From Epiperipatus broadwayi (lineage: Eukaryota > Onychophora > Udeonychophora > Euonychophora > Peripatidae), in NCBI GenBank assembly GCA_028023455.1, contig JAQFVV010006454.1:526001-590000 (forward strand): a stretch of 64,000 bases of DNA. The letters are read 5' to 3'. The position numbers and the translations under genes are program-made. The stretch's first letter is position 1, and every line of letters begins with the position of its first letter. Positions 1 through 13,199 of the stretch are shown here, piece by piece. Under the pieces are notes generated by a model. That model was given only the letters and a program-made list of their open reading frames with translations, searched no databases and was not told the DNA's origin.

Positions 1-1772
1 TAATAAATATTCATTAAAATTTAGTGACCAAATAGAAGAAATGATGCTAAACAAAATATTGTAAATTAGATTTTCATCATTTACCTTTTCTGACCTACAG
101 CTATCATTTCATCAAAATTTTATATTATTTTTTATTCATGAGGCATATGGGCTTTTTCTATTATTTTGTCATTTATTGAAACTTACTTTAATATTTTCAA
201 TTGTCCATCTTTTTTTGTCACTCTTATAATCATCTTTTATGCATATTTATTTCAGATCTTTAATCTATTGCAATGATAATGATATTTATAAGTTTTTTAT
301 CCACATAATTTGCTTTTTCATCCTCCTTGCTACTCCAAACACACATCTCTCCTTTCATAATTGCATAGTTTGAAGTTTTTACACATATTTATCTTATTAT
401 GATTATACACCTTTTTTAACTCAAGCTAACAACCAAGATATCTCCTGCTGCCTTGTAGGATAATATATTGATTTAGTAAACAATAATCTAATACAAAAAT
501 ATTTTCTGACATTCTTTTTTTTCATTCATTTTAGTTAGTGGAGAGTCCAAATCTTCATGAGAATCTCATGTCATTGATAATTTTCTTATACTAACTATGA
601 TATTTAGAATTGTATTCTTGTTCAACTACATATCTATCATTTAACTATTCCCACTGTAATTCTGATCCCAAATTCCTTTTTCATTTTTAGCGCAAGCCTT
701 TAATAATTAAGAATACAATGACAGTAACAGGCTAAGTAGGCAAGCAGTTTTTAGTTGGAATTTATGCAAACATTAAATTTAGATATCAAGAACTATATGT
801 TTATACCATTTTTATTTAGGGATCTCCCTGCCTACTACATAAGCAAAGAGGACTGGAAAATAAGATCTAAGATAGTCTGTTTTACACAGTCTAGTTAAGT
901 GGTCATTTGTAAAAGATTAGATTATACATCACAGCAATAGAAAATTAATAATGTAGTGGTAAAGCAGAAAAAAATGGAGGCACTAAAAATAAGAATTATA
1001 AATTTAATTTGTCCAAATATAGGTACACACAGTATACAAACTTCATTTGATTGAAACTCTTTTAGAGCATAAGATAGAACAGAATTGGTGATTAAAAGAG
1101 CTATTAAAATTTTAGATGAATATAGGACACTTTTAGTGAAATGTATCATCAAGAGGAAAGAATATAACAGGTGTATAACTACAAGTTACACGCCTCAGTT
1201 AGTGAAAGGAGCATGCATGCTGCTGAATTGTCTATAAAAGTCTAATTTAGTATCTTCTATTTTTAGATTTCCTTGTTATGTCAATGAAAGGCTAACAATA
1301 TTAAACCGGCCTGATTATAAATCAGAGTTCAAATTCATATCATGTGAGCACCTATAAGCAAAGATTGTTGGACACATCATAAATTAATACAATCCAAGAT
1401 TAAAATGATAGGTGCATTAAAAGTAGAATTTTATTTCTATAATATTTACAAAAAGGTAATGTTTTTACATATACCTACTATATTTATTAAATTTCAACAA
1501 GAAATCTCTAAAATTGTAGATAAAAGTAAATATATTGTTTGAGATATTTTTTTTAAAAAAAATAATTATATTTGGTTTTCTGATAATAATCTTTTTTTTA
1601 GTATTTTTCTTAAAAGAAAAATGTGGAATTTTCTACTTATAAGAATAAGAAAAGAAATGTGGAAGTTCATAATAAATATGGTGATCTAAAGGTGGAAATT
1701 TAGCATTGACTAGAAGTCTTAAAAATGTTGTTGGAATATTGAAAAAAAGATTCAAGCTATATTTTTGATTAA
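1..1772. other. AT-rich sequence with no recognised feature
   Basis: No gene, RNA or transposon that I recognise. The only long reading frame (76 codons, minus, near 0.9-1.15 kb) is hydrophobic and has no family resemblance, as expected by chance in AT-rich DNA. Confidence 0.6.
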
Positions 1773-3270
1773 ATGAATGCAATATATGGATCTGATAATT
1801 CTATTAAACTCACAAATGATATTCTCTTATATGATGACACTGATATTTTGAAGATGTGGAAGGAATATTTTGAAATATCCATGTTTTCTACATGTTTAAA
1901 TTTGAACAAAGGAACCCAGCTTAGTGAAGTCAAAATAGGTCTTTGTAACTTAAAAAGTGGAAAAACTGTATTTTATGATGAAATAATTGGAGATATTTTT
2001 AAATATAGTGATGATCTGTTAACTTTAAAAATATTGACATTTTTAAATGAATCTCTGGATTTAGTGCTGATTGATCTTAAAGATGCTTCTATATTTCCAA
2101 TTTTTAAAAATAGAGAAAATAAACAAGATTGTCATCATTACTATCAAATATCATTATTATCCAGTACAAAAAAATACTTTCAAAGATTTTGCTAAATAGA
2201 TTTGTTCAAATCATAACTGAATGATTAACAGAGATTCATTGTGATTTAGACAATAAAAAATCACTATCGGCAAATATTTTATTTCTAAACAAATGCAATA
2301 AAAATGTCATGAATGAAAGAATAATTTAGACATATGCTTTTATTGATTTGATCAAATCATTTTATTAAATTAGTCAAACAAGTTTATGTCATGTTTGAAA
2401 TTAGTTAATTGCCTCCCATAATTTATTCAGATTATATAGGATATATATGATGTAATAAAAGAAAGGGTTATTACTTAAATTTGACACTTTTGAAACAAAA
2501 ACCGGTGCTAAACAAGAATATGACCTTGCTCCAATATTATTTTAAATTTTACAAAAGCTGTCCCTGGAACTGTTATTTAGTTAAATTGGGATCAAGATAT
2601 CATTTAGATTTGATGATGGAATATTTAATTTGAATTGATAAAAGTCAAATATATTAATTTATCTTCTTAAATTCTGTATTTACAATATGGTGGTGACTGT
2701 GTTATTTTTCCAGATCACAGAGAAATTTACATAATGCTGTTGAGGTGAACTGCATTACATAAAAGTGTTGGTTTAATGATTAATACTTAAAATGTTAATG
2801 TTCTCAATTACCCAAGAAGAAAAATTTTCAGTCACTTAAAAAGTGAACTTGAAAACATAAACTGATTTCAATATCTTGGTACAAATGCAAAGTTAGTATT
2901 TTATAATGTGGTGTTGTTTTCAACAAATTAATAGATAGATTATTTCATCACAACATTAGCTATATTATGAACAGTTATTTGACCTAATTTATTGTATGGA
3001 AGTGAGACATAGATACTCTATTGACTGACATAAACATATTTGCTTTTTAATGTTTAAACCTGTAATAACAGCAAGGTTGTAAAATTTAATCAATATGGGT
3101 TTTTTTTTTTAATTTATGGATATGATTCTGTAGAGTTCACTATTATAAAATTAACCCTCCATTGAAATGAACATGTAAAATGAATGAACAATGTTATATT
3201 TTCTACAAGAGTTTTTTATAGTGAACATAAGCTTGGTTTTTGTGGGAGAAGTAGACATCTATGTTATAAG
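1773..3270 (+). pseudogene. Degenerate non-LTR retrotransposon reverse transcriptase (LINE remnant)
   Basis: The first 140 codons are open and resemble the N-terminal side of the RT of the large animal family of endonuclease-reverse transcriptases (RTE/Jockey-like LINEs). Key stretches are a K-x-G-K-T block near residue 64 (family pattern S-G-K-A-P-G-x-D) and LKDASIFPIFKNRENKQDC followed by YQISLLSSTKK (family: FKDA-x-I-x-x-x-YKRKG...ISLL). After a stop at 2195 the homology continues in broken frames: IDLIKSF near 2.34 kb (family IDL-x-KAFD), TGAKQEYDLAPILF near 2.5 kb (GVKQGC-x-LAP-x-LF), FQYLGT near 2.87 kb, LYGSETW near 3.0 kb and a HVKMNE block near 3.17 kb, which are the usual thumb and C-terminal landmarks in the right order. 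The YADD catalytic box could not be placed. Many stops and frameshifts show a dead copy. The upstream endonuclease domain was not found. Confidence 0.8.
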
Positions 3271-3459
3271 AATAATCACACACAGGGAACTTCATGTATG
3301 AAAGGTATGAAAGATACTTTTTTTGTCAATTAAATTCCAGCATGCTTAGTCCCATAAAAGTAAATTGGTACATTAAAATAAAAGAAATTATATAAAATTT
3401 TGTTTAATAAACATACAAAAATAGCATGATGATTAGTTTACTATCTGATGGTTTTACCC

Positions 3460-3705
3460 ATGAAACTATACTGAACTTACTATAATCGGTTATAGATAAA
3501 TATTGAACTATTTTCATCATCTAATTTAAGTAGTGAATGTCTTTAGAAAATTTTAACTGTATTTAAATATTCCAAATACATTCAACTGTTAGTAATAACA
3601 CACAGGATAGTATTTGCAGTGTTTCAAGAAATATTATTCTCCTCTCTTTTTCAGATGTTGGTGGCCTGACCAATGATAGTATCAGCATGGGAATAATATG
3701 ATTTA
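3460..3705 (-). mobile_element. Penelope-like element 3' end (truncated copy 1)
   Basis: This stretch aligns by eye with 13.22-13.43 kb and 15.98-16.10 kb. Shared landmarks are an ATTGAATG-x-CTTTAGAAA block and a CATTCAACTGTTAGTAATA block, followed by a CTC-CTTTTTC-AGAT block. At 13.2 kb the same sequence lies downstream of PLE coding remnants on the minus strand, so this is taken as a PLE 3' untranslated end in the same orientation. No coding part is preserved before the adjoining microsatellite. Confidence 0.6.
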
Positions 3706-3761
3706 TAAAATGTGACTTATAAATGCATTTATCTACTATACATTGTTTCGATATTAATAAG

Positions 3762-3766
<5 letters not shown>

Positions 3767-3829
<63 letters not shown>
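3767..3829. repeat. (AT)n microsatellite
   Basis: About 63 bp of uninterrupted AT dinucleotides. It lies directly between a PLE 3' end and a palindromic MITE. Confidence 0.97.
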
Positions 3830-3831
<2 letters not shown>

Positions 3832-4022
3832 CTCACAAAACAAGCTCTTAATAAGTTTTGTAAAATATTCCCAACCTTAGACCAGTTTCTGCTACTGGAA
3901 TCCTCGGTGAGGTGCTAGGATAATCAAGCATTAGATTAAAAATACCAGGACGTCATTAGTAGAAATCAGTATGAGGTTGGGGATATTCAACTAAGCTTGT
4001 TAAGATCTTGTTTTGTGAGCTC
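3829..4022. mobile_element. Palindromic MITE with AGCTCACAAAACAAG ends
   Basis: About 190 bp with terminal inverted repeats beginning AGCTCACAAAACAAG, and with the two halves complementary over most of the length (for example CCAACCTTAGACCAGTTTCT against the complement of the right half). Both ends sit in TA-rich DNA, consistent with a TA target site, so a non-autonomous Tc1/mariner-type element is plausible. It has no coding capacity. Confidence 0.75.
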
Positions 4023-6395
4023 TATATATAACATTTGTAAATAAGAGCTTATTAAATTATATCATGTGACAACTGTCTTCATTTTGTTGTAATATATATA
4101 TAATTTTATATAAATTAAGGTATTTAAATAAAAGTGATTTGAAAATCTAAACATTTTCTGAAGCATATACATGTTATTAATTATCACAGCAATATAGCAT
4201 CATTCTGTTCAAATTTGGAACAATGGCAAAGTATATTTCAAGAAATTGCTCAAGATTAAGTAAAAAATTAATTTCTTTATATTTAAAAAAAATAATGCTT
4301 ATAAGAAAAATAAGTTTCTAATATAGGAATGATTTGGAAAACTAAACATTATTTATTGCAGTGACATTTCACCCTAATGATGAAGTGTTCTTGTGGTCTG
4401 AATAACCTATGTATTAACACTCAGTGACCCTGATCTCACAGACATTCTAAAGAATACACTATTGTTTTTATTTGCAAGATAAGACAAAGAACTATAATTA
4501 ATCATGGCATTGAAATATTTTTAAAAAAAATTCTGCTCAAGAAGGTAAATGACAGTAGTGTAAATATCAAACAGAAAAAATGAACTACCATATTTTATAA
4601 GAAAATTGTGTTTTACAGATTTGTTAGTATAGGCACTGCAAAACTCATTTGTAGAGTGTGATTTTTTTCTTTTTTGTCCTTGGAGTTGGAATGGCAATAT
4701 GCATTTATAAGTGGCTACTATATTCAAATCTATTTTTTATTTTCCCCATTGATGAAGTTTGTTTTTATATTTTAGTTTAATTTTAATTAATAAATATCAG
4801 TGTTAATAGAGAGAATTGAACCATAGAAATAAAAAGTTATGAGACATATCATTAATAACTTTTTAATTAATAAGAGTTTTCAGTTTAATAACGCCACAGT
4901 TATAATTATTTTATTTTTTATCTTTTTCTTCACACACACACAAAAACATAAATTTGTAAAAATCATAATAATAGGCAGCCAGTGATGATGATCAATAATA
5001 CAAAATAATGATCAAAGCCTTCAATGGTCTTTCTTTTTTTATATCAAAAGAAGAGAAATGCCATTACATCACATATTTTTAAAATATTTCTTTATTAAAT
5101 AGTGTTACCAATTCAACTGTTAAAAAGAGCACCTTAAATAAATGTTAGAGATATCCAGAAAGAGCAGAATATTTAAAAAAATATTACATTAGTATTAGTA
5201 GTTCTAGATATTATAATAGTACACTGAAAACATTCTAGCAATATCAATAACAACAGTGACAGTAATAAATTATAATCATACAGTTACTAATTCGAATGCT
5301 CGCTTTTTTTAAAATATAAAAAAAAATTATACACTGCTAGTTTACTGGTAATCGTTATTTTTTTTTCCAACAAAAAAATGCAATAATAAATAATATTAAT
5401 TTAATAGTTGATCATTTAAATTAAATATATTTAGTTTGATTTTTACATTCTCTTTTTTTAAAAAGAAACTATCAAGTTTAGTTTCTTAAAAATAAAGGAG
5501 AACAAAACTAACATTTAAGTAAGTTCCAAAGTAAACAGTCTTTGCTCACAAAAATATTCCAGTCAAATAAAGATAATGGCACTTAAAAATATTTTGGGAA
5601 ATGATGTTGTCTGAAGTAGATTAAGTAACTGAAGAAATGAAAACTGAGAAAAAGTAAAAGAAACATAACTATAAATGGTAAATATGCTTTTGTTAATTAT
5701 TATTAAGATTAAATTCAAAATAAAAACAATTTCTCCTACGCAATTTAATTGTGATTACGTTGGTATTCAAATAGCGATGCATTTAATAAGTTTACTATAA
5801 GTGGTAAAAATAAATTAAACGTAAAATTTACTTTGATCTTATTTTATAATTTAAAATCGATTTTAATGCCAACGTGAAATATATTGCTGTACATTTCTTA
5901 ACATATATATATGCACATTTAAAAATATATATGCAGAATAAGAGAAGATATTGTAATTCTATATTTATAATTTTATTGTTTAGCAGCACGATCAAGGAAT
6001 ATCTAAGATCCACTTGTAAATTAGAGTACCTCAAAAAACTTATCACATCTTCTTGCCATACCCTCAACTATACGTTCGAATGTAGTTTGGTCAATCCACA
6101 AAAACTTTAATGCAACAAATAAAGTTTTGGATTTTTTATCATTGTAATGAGTCTTTCTAAAACAGTTATATATCTCTTATTTGTCATTAAATGAATATCT
6201 AGTTACTATAAGTTAATTATATTTTTAATTAATCTAGGTTTAACTGTATTATCAAATGTGTGTTGATACATTGGAAATCATTGAAAAATTATAACATAAT
6301 GCAGGATTCTGGAGCAAATCTATATAAAAAAAAGGAAAATCTCCAAAAATGATAGTATTATTATTGATATTAAAAAAAAGCAGATTAAAAAGTAG
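4023..6395. other. AT-rich sequence with no recognised feature
   Basis: No recognisable coding or repeat structure. Short frames at 4.5-4.7 kb and on both strands at 5.83-6.11 kb overlap each other and carry no motif. Confidence 0.55.
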
Positions 6396-6399
6396 AAAA

Positions 6400-6765
6400 A
6401 ATAAATTTGACAACGTGATATATCAAATGTTGAAGATATACCTGATAAATGAAAAATTGCAGCCATAATATTGGTATTTATGAGTAGTTAGAAAGAAAAT
6501 GTTATAAAAATTACATAGCCTATTAATTATCTGTCAATTCTGGGAAACATCTCAACAGAGTACATTTTGCATTCTAATCTTCCACACAAATAAGCAAAAT
6601 TTCACAGCTGATTTAACATAATAGATTATATCCAGTATTGAGAAAACTTATGAAATAACTCAACGAATATGAGTTATCATTGTGCTTTATATTTGGAGAT
6701 TCTGAAAAGGCAGTTGATTCTAAAAACATTTTCTTTGCTATTAAAGCTTTATATCATCAACATAT
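6400..6765 (+). pseudogene. Reverse transcriptase fragment of a second LINE
   Basis: Plus-strand translation, reading across stops, gives IPDKWKIAAIILVF, then INYLSILGNISTEYILHSNL, then FGDSEKAVDSKNIFFAIKAL. These match in order the RT landmarks 'IP-x-x-WK-x-x-x-I-x-P-x-x-K', 'N-Y-R-P-I-S-L-L-S-x-x-S-K-x-x-E' and 'x-D-x-x-K-A-F-D-x-x-x'. The remnant is short, several stops interrupt it, and no later RT motif could be placed with confidence. Confidence 0.55.
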
Positions 6766-6999
6766 GGACCTGGTATATTATTATATTTTGTTGATACTTA
6801 AGAAAATACAACATTAGTGATTATATTATGTGGTAGTACTCAAAAGATTAACATTGAGAAGAATGAATAACATGATATTACTTTTGTTTGAATCATTTTA
6901 CAGCAGATTTATAATAAATATATTGTTGATTAATATGGAAAGCTAAGGATTAAAAGCAAAGAAAAATTATTTAATTATAAGAAGTTAACACCTATAAAT

Positions 7000-9985
7000 A
7001 TGTTAGTGAGATTATTGATATACAAGGAAATGGCAATGAATGATAAATAATAAAAGGTAATATAGTTAATTGTTTTTTAAAAAAAGTTTTTAATAGATGT
7101 CTTTAATCTGTTCTTGTTTATACATCTGATACCTTCACAGTTAATGAAGAATAACTCTAAATAATTCAGATCATTTAATGAATTAAAATAAGATGAATTC
7201 AACCAAAAAATATGTCTCCACTAACAAAAAACACATGAACCATATGCAAATACTATGACTGTTAACATAATGCATTCATTTCTATTACAATAGCTAATAA
7301 AAGAGAAAAGCAACTGGCAGTCAAGAATGCTGGCCAATTATAAAACAAACTGAGAGTAAACTGAATATTATTCATAATATATGTATTGAAGATCAACCAT
7401 TCCAATCATCAGTCAGTAGCAGTCACACATTATTGAAGAGGCAGAATGTTAAATGTTATCATTATAAGCGCACACTTGCACACTTGTCAGAAGGCTCGGG
7501 AAATAAATAAACTTGGCTCAAATTTCAGAATATTTTTTTACCAAGAATAATGTTAGATATATAAAATATATAAAGAAAAAATATATACTCATCAACCAAG
7601 GTTTAACAAAAGAGATCAGAAAATGGTCAAAAACAATATTAGTCAACAAAATGAAATTGAATTAAATATTATCTAGAAACACATAATGAAGGTCAAATAT
7701 CTCAATTATCATTATACTGCAGCAGAAAATTTCCAAAGAAAATTATATTTTAAAACTTAATATGAAGAAAAAAAAATGAAGTTAATCAAAATTACCATCA
7801 CCAAGCAACAGTTCTAAAAGTATAAAATCTTGTCAGGGGACTAATCAGAAAGGAAGCTATGAGAAATAGTCGAAGCCTTGACTAGTAGGTAGATTTCTAT
7901 TAAAAACTAGCTCTGAATTTAATAATGGGCAAAGAGTAATAAAAATTCTAAAAAAGTTTTAAAATGAGAAATGTTTAACATTGGTAAGCATTGTGAGATA
8001 TGCCATGATTCCAACAATTATGGTTAAGTGAATGTAGAGTGATATTAGCTAATTGAGGAATTTGTCTCTTAAAGTTAGGCATCAGTTGTTTATTTGTGCA
8101 TAGGGCAATGATAGTTAAACTTTTTTTGCAACCTTTGCTATCTCCAAATCTAAATGTACTTTTTTAAAAAGTATACAATGGGACATGATTTCTGTTGTAG
8201 TATGTAGTAACAATTTAGAGACACATACAAATTGTTAAAGGATGTTGAGATAATCAATGTTTGAAGAGATTTGACATATTCAGATACAATTTTCTTACTA
8301 TGATAGAAACTATCATTAATTTAGGTATTTTATGGGAAAAAGAAAAGAAGCACTTTTCAAGAGTTTGAAAAATTGAATTAACTGTATTACCAAATAAAGA
8401 ATCAAAGATGATATGACTAATCTTTTACCACTTTACGATATAAGGAATGATCCAAATTATGCATTCATGTTAATGCAGTAACACATATATAAAGGTAGGA
8501 AGATAATTAGAATAGCCATAAAGTAAACATATGAGCTTGTAAGACTAAAATAGGATTTAAGTCTAAGTAGCATGAAAATTGAGTGTCCATATAAAAACAA
8601 AATTTGATGGAAAATAAGACAGGAGTTAGAGAAAAAGATATAACAACCAATTTTTTATGACATTGGATTACAACATTGATAGAAAGCTAAATATAAAGCA
8701 ATGTAAAAGTAGTTGTAACTTTAACAAATATTTGCCTATGTAGCATAAATTTATTTTATTGTAAATATATTAATATTTGTATATAGTTTGTAATTAATAA
8801 AATGTTCTTAATTAATAAAAGAATAATAATATGAATAACAATAGTATTATTGTATTTATAAAAAAACAAGCAAAAAAAAAGTATGGATTAAAGTTGATAA
8901 AATAACTTGAGGACAGAGTTCGATGTTATGATGTCATATTATAAAAAAATAATTAAATGTAATTAATAACAGCTATTTATATTATGCAAAAGTATGCATC
9001 TCCAAGCATATATATGGGGATGGGGTAGATTATGGTGTTACATGATTTCTTCTGATCATTTTTTGAGTAACTACAGCACTGTGACAATGCCATAAAAGCG
9101 TGTTATATTATAAGCGATTCTGATATTATTCAAAAATGTAAATAAAATATTTTTATACTATATATGCAAATAGTACAAGTTATGTATTTTTGATAATGGA
9201 TTTCACCTTCATTATCGTAGACAGGTAATCAATCTTTACAAAAGCATGTAACAATAGCTTATGAAGAGTTTTGTATATTAAAAAATATAATTGCCAAGCA
9301 TATGCCCTTAAATACATTCAACTGATAGCGAAAATTTTAAATTTATGCCGAACTACCGATAAAAATAACCTCAGTTTCATAAATTAAAATATTGAATTAT
9401 AAACATAATGTTGTGTATTAAATGTTATTTTTAAAAAAACGAAACTCTAAGAAGTTATTATTAAAAAATAAACAGCGACTCGTAAAAGTGCATGGTCATT
9501 CTAAATCTAATAGAAAAAAAGAGGGATAGAGAAGGAGCAAAAATTTGCTCTTCAAATGAGTTTTGCGCATTTAAATAAAACAAACAGCAACCAGTAAAAC
9601 GTCCCCATATAGAACATGCTAATGCTGTCTTCTAATTTTTTAAGGAATTTGTTTTTCTTTCTAAAATACTTTAAAAATATATCTAAACGTAACTCTTCAA
9701 TGTATTCTATTCTCTAACAAACTTCCCAATGGAAAACAATGGCACTGCAATTCTTTAGAATGTCATTTAGACAATCTTTAGAAGTATATTGGGTCTACCT
9801 TTCCTAATGAAATCAAATCTCCATAAAACATTATTTTATTATGTCTTGGTTTGCCCTTTCATTTTATATATCAAAAGTAATTAAGGCTTCATTTTACAAA
9901 AATGGGCTCTAATGTAAACACATTCAGAAAGTTGAAGAAAATAATGATTGTCGTGTCATTTTATTTTCAAAATATTATGATGTAT
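7000..9985. other. AT-rich sequence with no recognised feature
   Basis: No motif or repeat that I can name. It may include eroded flanks of the LINE remnants on either side. Confidence 0.5.
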
Positions 9986-9989
9986 CCTT

Positions 9990-11400
9990 AAAATTAAATT
10001 TCAGTTATGCCTATATATTGCATCTGTAAAATGTGCATGTCTTGCTTTTATGTAATAAGTTAGATAAAATATCAGCTTTATATTTTGTTTTGTTGCAGTA
10101 GCTATTTTGTTAAAAACAGAAGCTGCCGGCTGAAGTCTATGTTGCAATTCAATACTTAAGTTCATCTTTCTATATATAAAAACACTACGATATTTAAATT
10201 GGTTTACACTCTCAAGATCATAACCATTCAATCTAAAAATGCTGAGAATTTCTCTGTCATCATTGGCTGCTAAAAACTTGAGTTTTTTTGAACATTAATT
10301 AACAACCCAAAATCTTTATATGTTGCATTCAAAACATTAAGTACATTTCTTAAATCATATTTTAAAGTAACTAAAATAATATAACCATCAGCAGTCTGTA
10401 TACCTGCATTCAAGAATTTGAAGTTCTTATATTTTCTTTTAACCGATTCAAATTAAAAATTCTGTCAATTAAATCAGTATCCCATTCTGATCAATCTTTC
10501 AATAAAATGCCTATAAACAATTACAAAAACCTCTGTCATGAAAATTAAAAAACTATGTTGGAGGGAATATATGTTGTTGTTTTACATCAACATAATTTGA
10601 AATGCTTAGATTTTTATCTAGAGCAAACAAACAATCACATTACATAGGAATAAATATGTGTAAACTCCTAACCAATTTCAAACAATTCCATAGACCTATT
10701 CCATCACTAAATCAGATAAATTGGTAAAATTAATAATAAGCAATATACGAATCACTTCTTTGTTTCCCAAAAAATTTTGCCATTTTGGGTAACAAAAATC
10801 ATATTTTTGCACCTCTTGATTATCTAAAATTATATTTAATTTCTAATAAAGATTTGCCTTTTGAGTGGAAGCAATATATGCAACATAATCCTTGAAAATA
10901 CCTTTTCTATAGTGGTTAATAATGATATTCTATAATAATTACTACAAGGTTCTTCCCTTAGTTTTTTAAAAATTGGATCAATAAAATATTCCTATAAATT
11001 ATATGGCACAACATCTAGAGTCCATATATTCTTTAAAATGTCCATTATTTTTCAAGCCAATATATCACCACTGTACTTTAAAACTTCATATAATTTTATC
11101 AAGACCTTCAGTCTTTCCATTTCTAAGATTACAGAGAGACATTTTGACTTCAAAAAGCTGGATAGTTTTGCTTAAACTAAAGTGAATCAGTAAAATGACT
11201 ATATCACTAAAAGTTATCATCTTAATCCTTGTATTATTATTCAAAACTTTATCAAAATAATACTTCCACCTGTTCAAAAGTTCATTGGGATCATATGATT
11301 ATAAAATTACCTTACTGGATTTAATAAGATTGTTATACATTTTTGTCATTCTTATGCTGCTTTTACTGCATGTAAAATTATCTATAGTGATGACAGGGAA
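9990..11400 (-). pseudogene. Degenerate LINE reverse transcriptase, same family as 1.8-3.3 kb
   Basis: On the minus strand the 5' part (11.28-11.09 kb) reads RWKYYFDKVL...FEVKMSLCNLRNGKTEGLDKII, aligning with W-K-E-Y-F...SEVKIGLCNLKSGKT of the copy at 1.8 kb. The 3' part (10.33-10.04 kb) reads YKDFGLLINVQKTQVF, followed by NGYDLESVNQFKYRS and ELQHRLQPAASVFNKI. These match the conserved 'G-L-x-I-x-x-x-K-T', 'L-x-x-V-x-x-F-K-Y-L-G-S' and 'E-I-x-x-R-I-x-x-A-x-x-x-F' blocks downstream of the YADD box in this family. The part between is scrambled by stops. Decay is similar to the plus-strand copy, so both are old. Confidence 0.75.
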
Positions 11401-11449
11401 TATTTATATCTTGTTTACAGTTTTAATCCAAAGATCATTTTAAAGCTTT

Positions 11450-13195
11450 GTAGTCGTTGAACTTCTGTCTTAAGAGCTCTATATTTAGTATGAAGTTCTA
11501 TATTTAATATTTTATTCTGCCAACCAAAAAATGTCTCATTTTATATTTCGATCAAAATTACTAATAATAAGATCTTTGTCAGAAAATCTATCATGAATTT
11601 CCGTTTTGGTGATCCAAAGTAGATTTACATGCATCCATAATACACTCGTTAACAGAATTCCATGCTTAAGCAGAATGACAAACTACCCTGTAATTAGAAC
11701 TTTTAGTGTTTAATAGCTGTTATAATTTAGTACTGTTATTATAGTGTCTTTTAAGAACAAACACTAAGTTTTTGTGGGATATATATATATAATGTAACTA
11801 TGATTTTATGATTTATCCAGAGAGAAAAGTGAACTTCTGTTGTATTCTGACTCCTATCTATAATGTAATCTGTTAAATGAAATTTACAGTGATCTATCTG
11901 TCACACAACATGTTTGCGATAGTCGATAGTTGGTACATATATTGTGCAAACATTTAATGATAATAAACCATTTGAATTAACAACGCCAATATTCACAATA
12001 AAAAGTCCACAAACAAAAACAAAACTACGAACATTTTACAATTTATTGCTATAATAATGATGACTAACAAGCAACAAAAGCTTACTTTCTCTGAATTCTG
12101 TAAATACTAAAATGAATACGTGTATCATTCTGCAAAGCAAAGATATTTGAACACCGTTAGTTATCCATTGATACAAAAGCAAATTCCAATAATAGAAGAT
12201 ACTTAATTAGACATTCTGTTTATACTGACTGATCTGACTTTTTCCAAAAAGACTTGCATTCAGTGGCCTGTTCTAAAATCATGATAAATTAAAAATTGTA
12301 AAATTAAATGATGAAAATTAGGTGTTTTTTTTTTTAAAAAAAACTTCATCTGAAAATGATACTCTATGATTATTATCTGGAGTTAGTACAAAATCAATCA
12401 TCATTCATTTATCCTAACTTTTTTCAACAATTTAAAGGATAAATGATTTATCTAACAATGTAATCAGTACTCTGACAGACCTATGTAAGAATACTCATTT
12501 TTATCATCATAACTCAAATATGAGATCTATATGGCTGTTTATTTTAATCAGACATTTTAAAGTTATTTGAAGGATTAAAATTCATCTTATCCAATTAGAT
12601 TTGGTAAACCAAATAATGTTCAAATATTTTATGTGCCTCATTATATTTAAGTGCATAGAACCTTTCACATCCATTAATTAATCATGTAATGATCAGACAA
12701 ATTTTAGTCTCACTAATTTTACTACTCCATGTATAGAGAGACCGTTTCATTTATTTAAGAAGTTTCCAATTACCATTGACTACCAAATATGTGACATAAT
12801 GTTCAGTTATTTTAATATTGCATATGTCTGACAGATATTATTATTGCCAATTCAGATTTTTAATACACATTGGAACTGTCATATTTGTTGCATTTCGTTC
12901 TACAATGCCTTCGTACATCATACATCACAACTAGTAGCTCACATTTTGTTGATAAACTTTGCTTAGAATATAGTATTTGTTGTTTCCTTGATTTGCAAAT
13001 GTACAGTATTATTAACATATAGATATTCATAATACAGATTATTTTTATATACATAGTATTTATATAAATTAAGATTGCTATACAAAAACTATTTTAAAAA
13101 TAATAATTAATAACAATAAATTGATTGGACACAATTACATATATTTTAATGAATGTTTCGCTGTAAAAATTGAAATAGTAAAATACCTGGCTTTC
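11450..13195. other. AT-rich sequence, possible eroded LINE 5' flank
   Basis: Nothing recognised with confidence. The first kilobase lies upstream of the minus-strand LINE and could be its degraded endonuclease region, but no endonuclease motif is visible. Confidence 0.4.
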
Positions 13196-13199
13196 ATCA

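Noticed and set aside
3712-3918. Reading frame with long Tyr-Ile repeat (also at 26.6, 27.8, 40.6, 46.7, 49.1, 51.8 and 53.2 kb)
   Set aside because: These are translations of (TA)n microsatellites and have no coding meaning.
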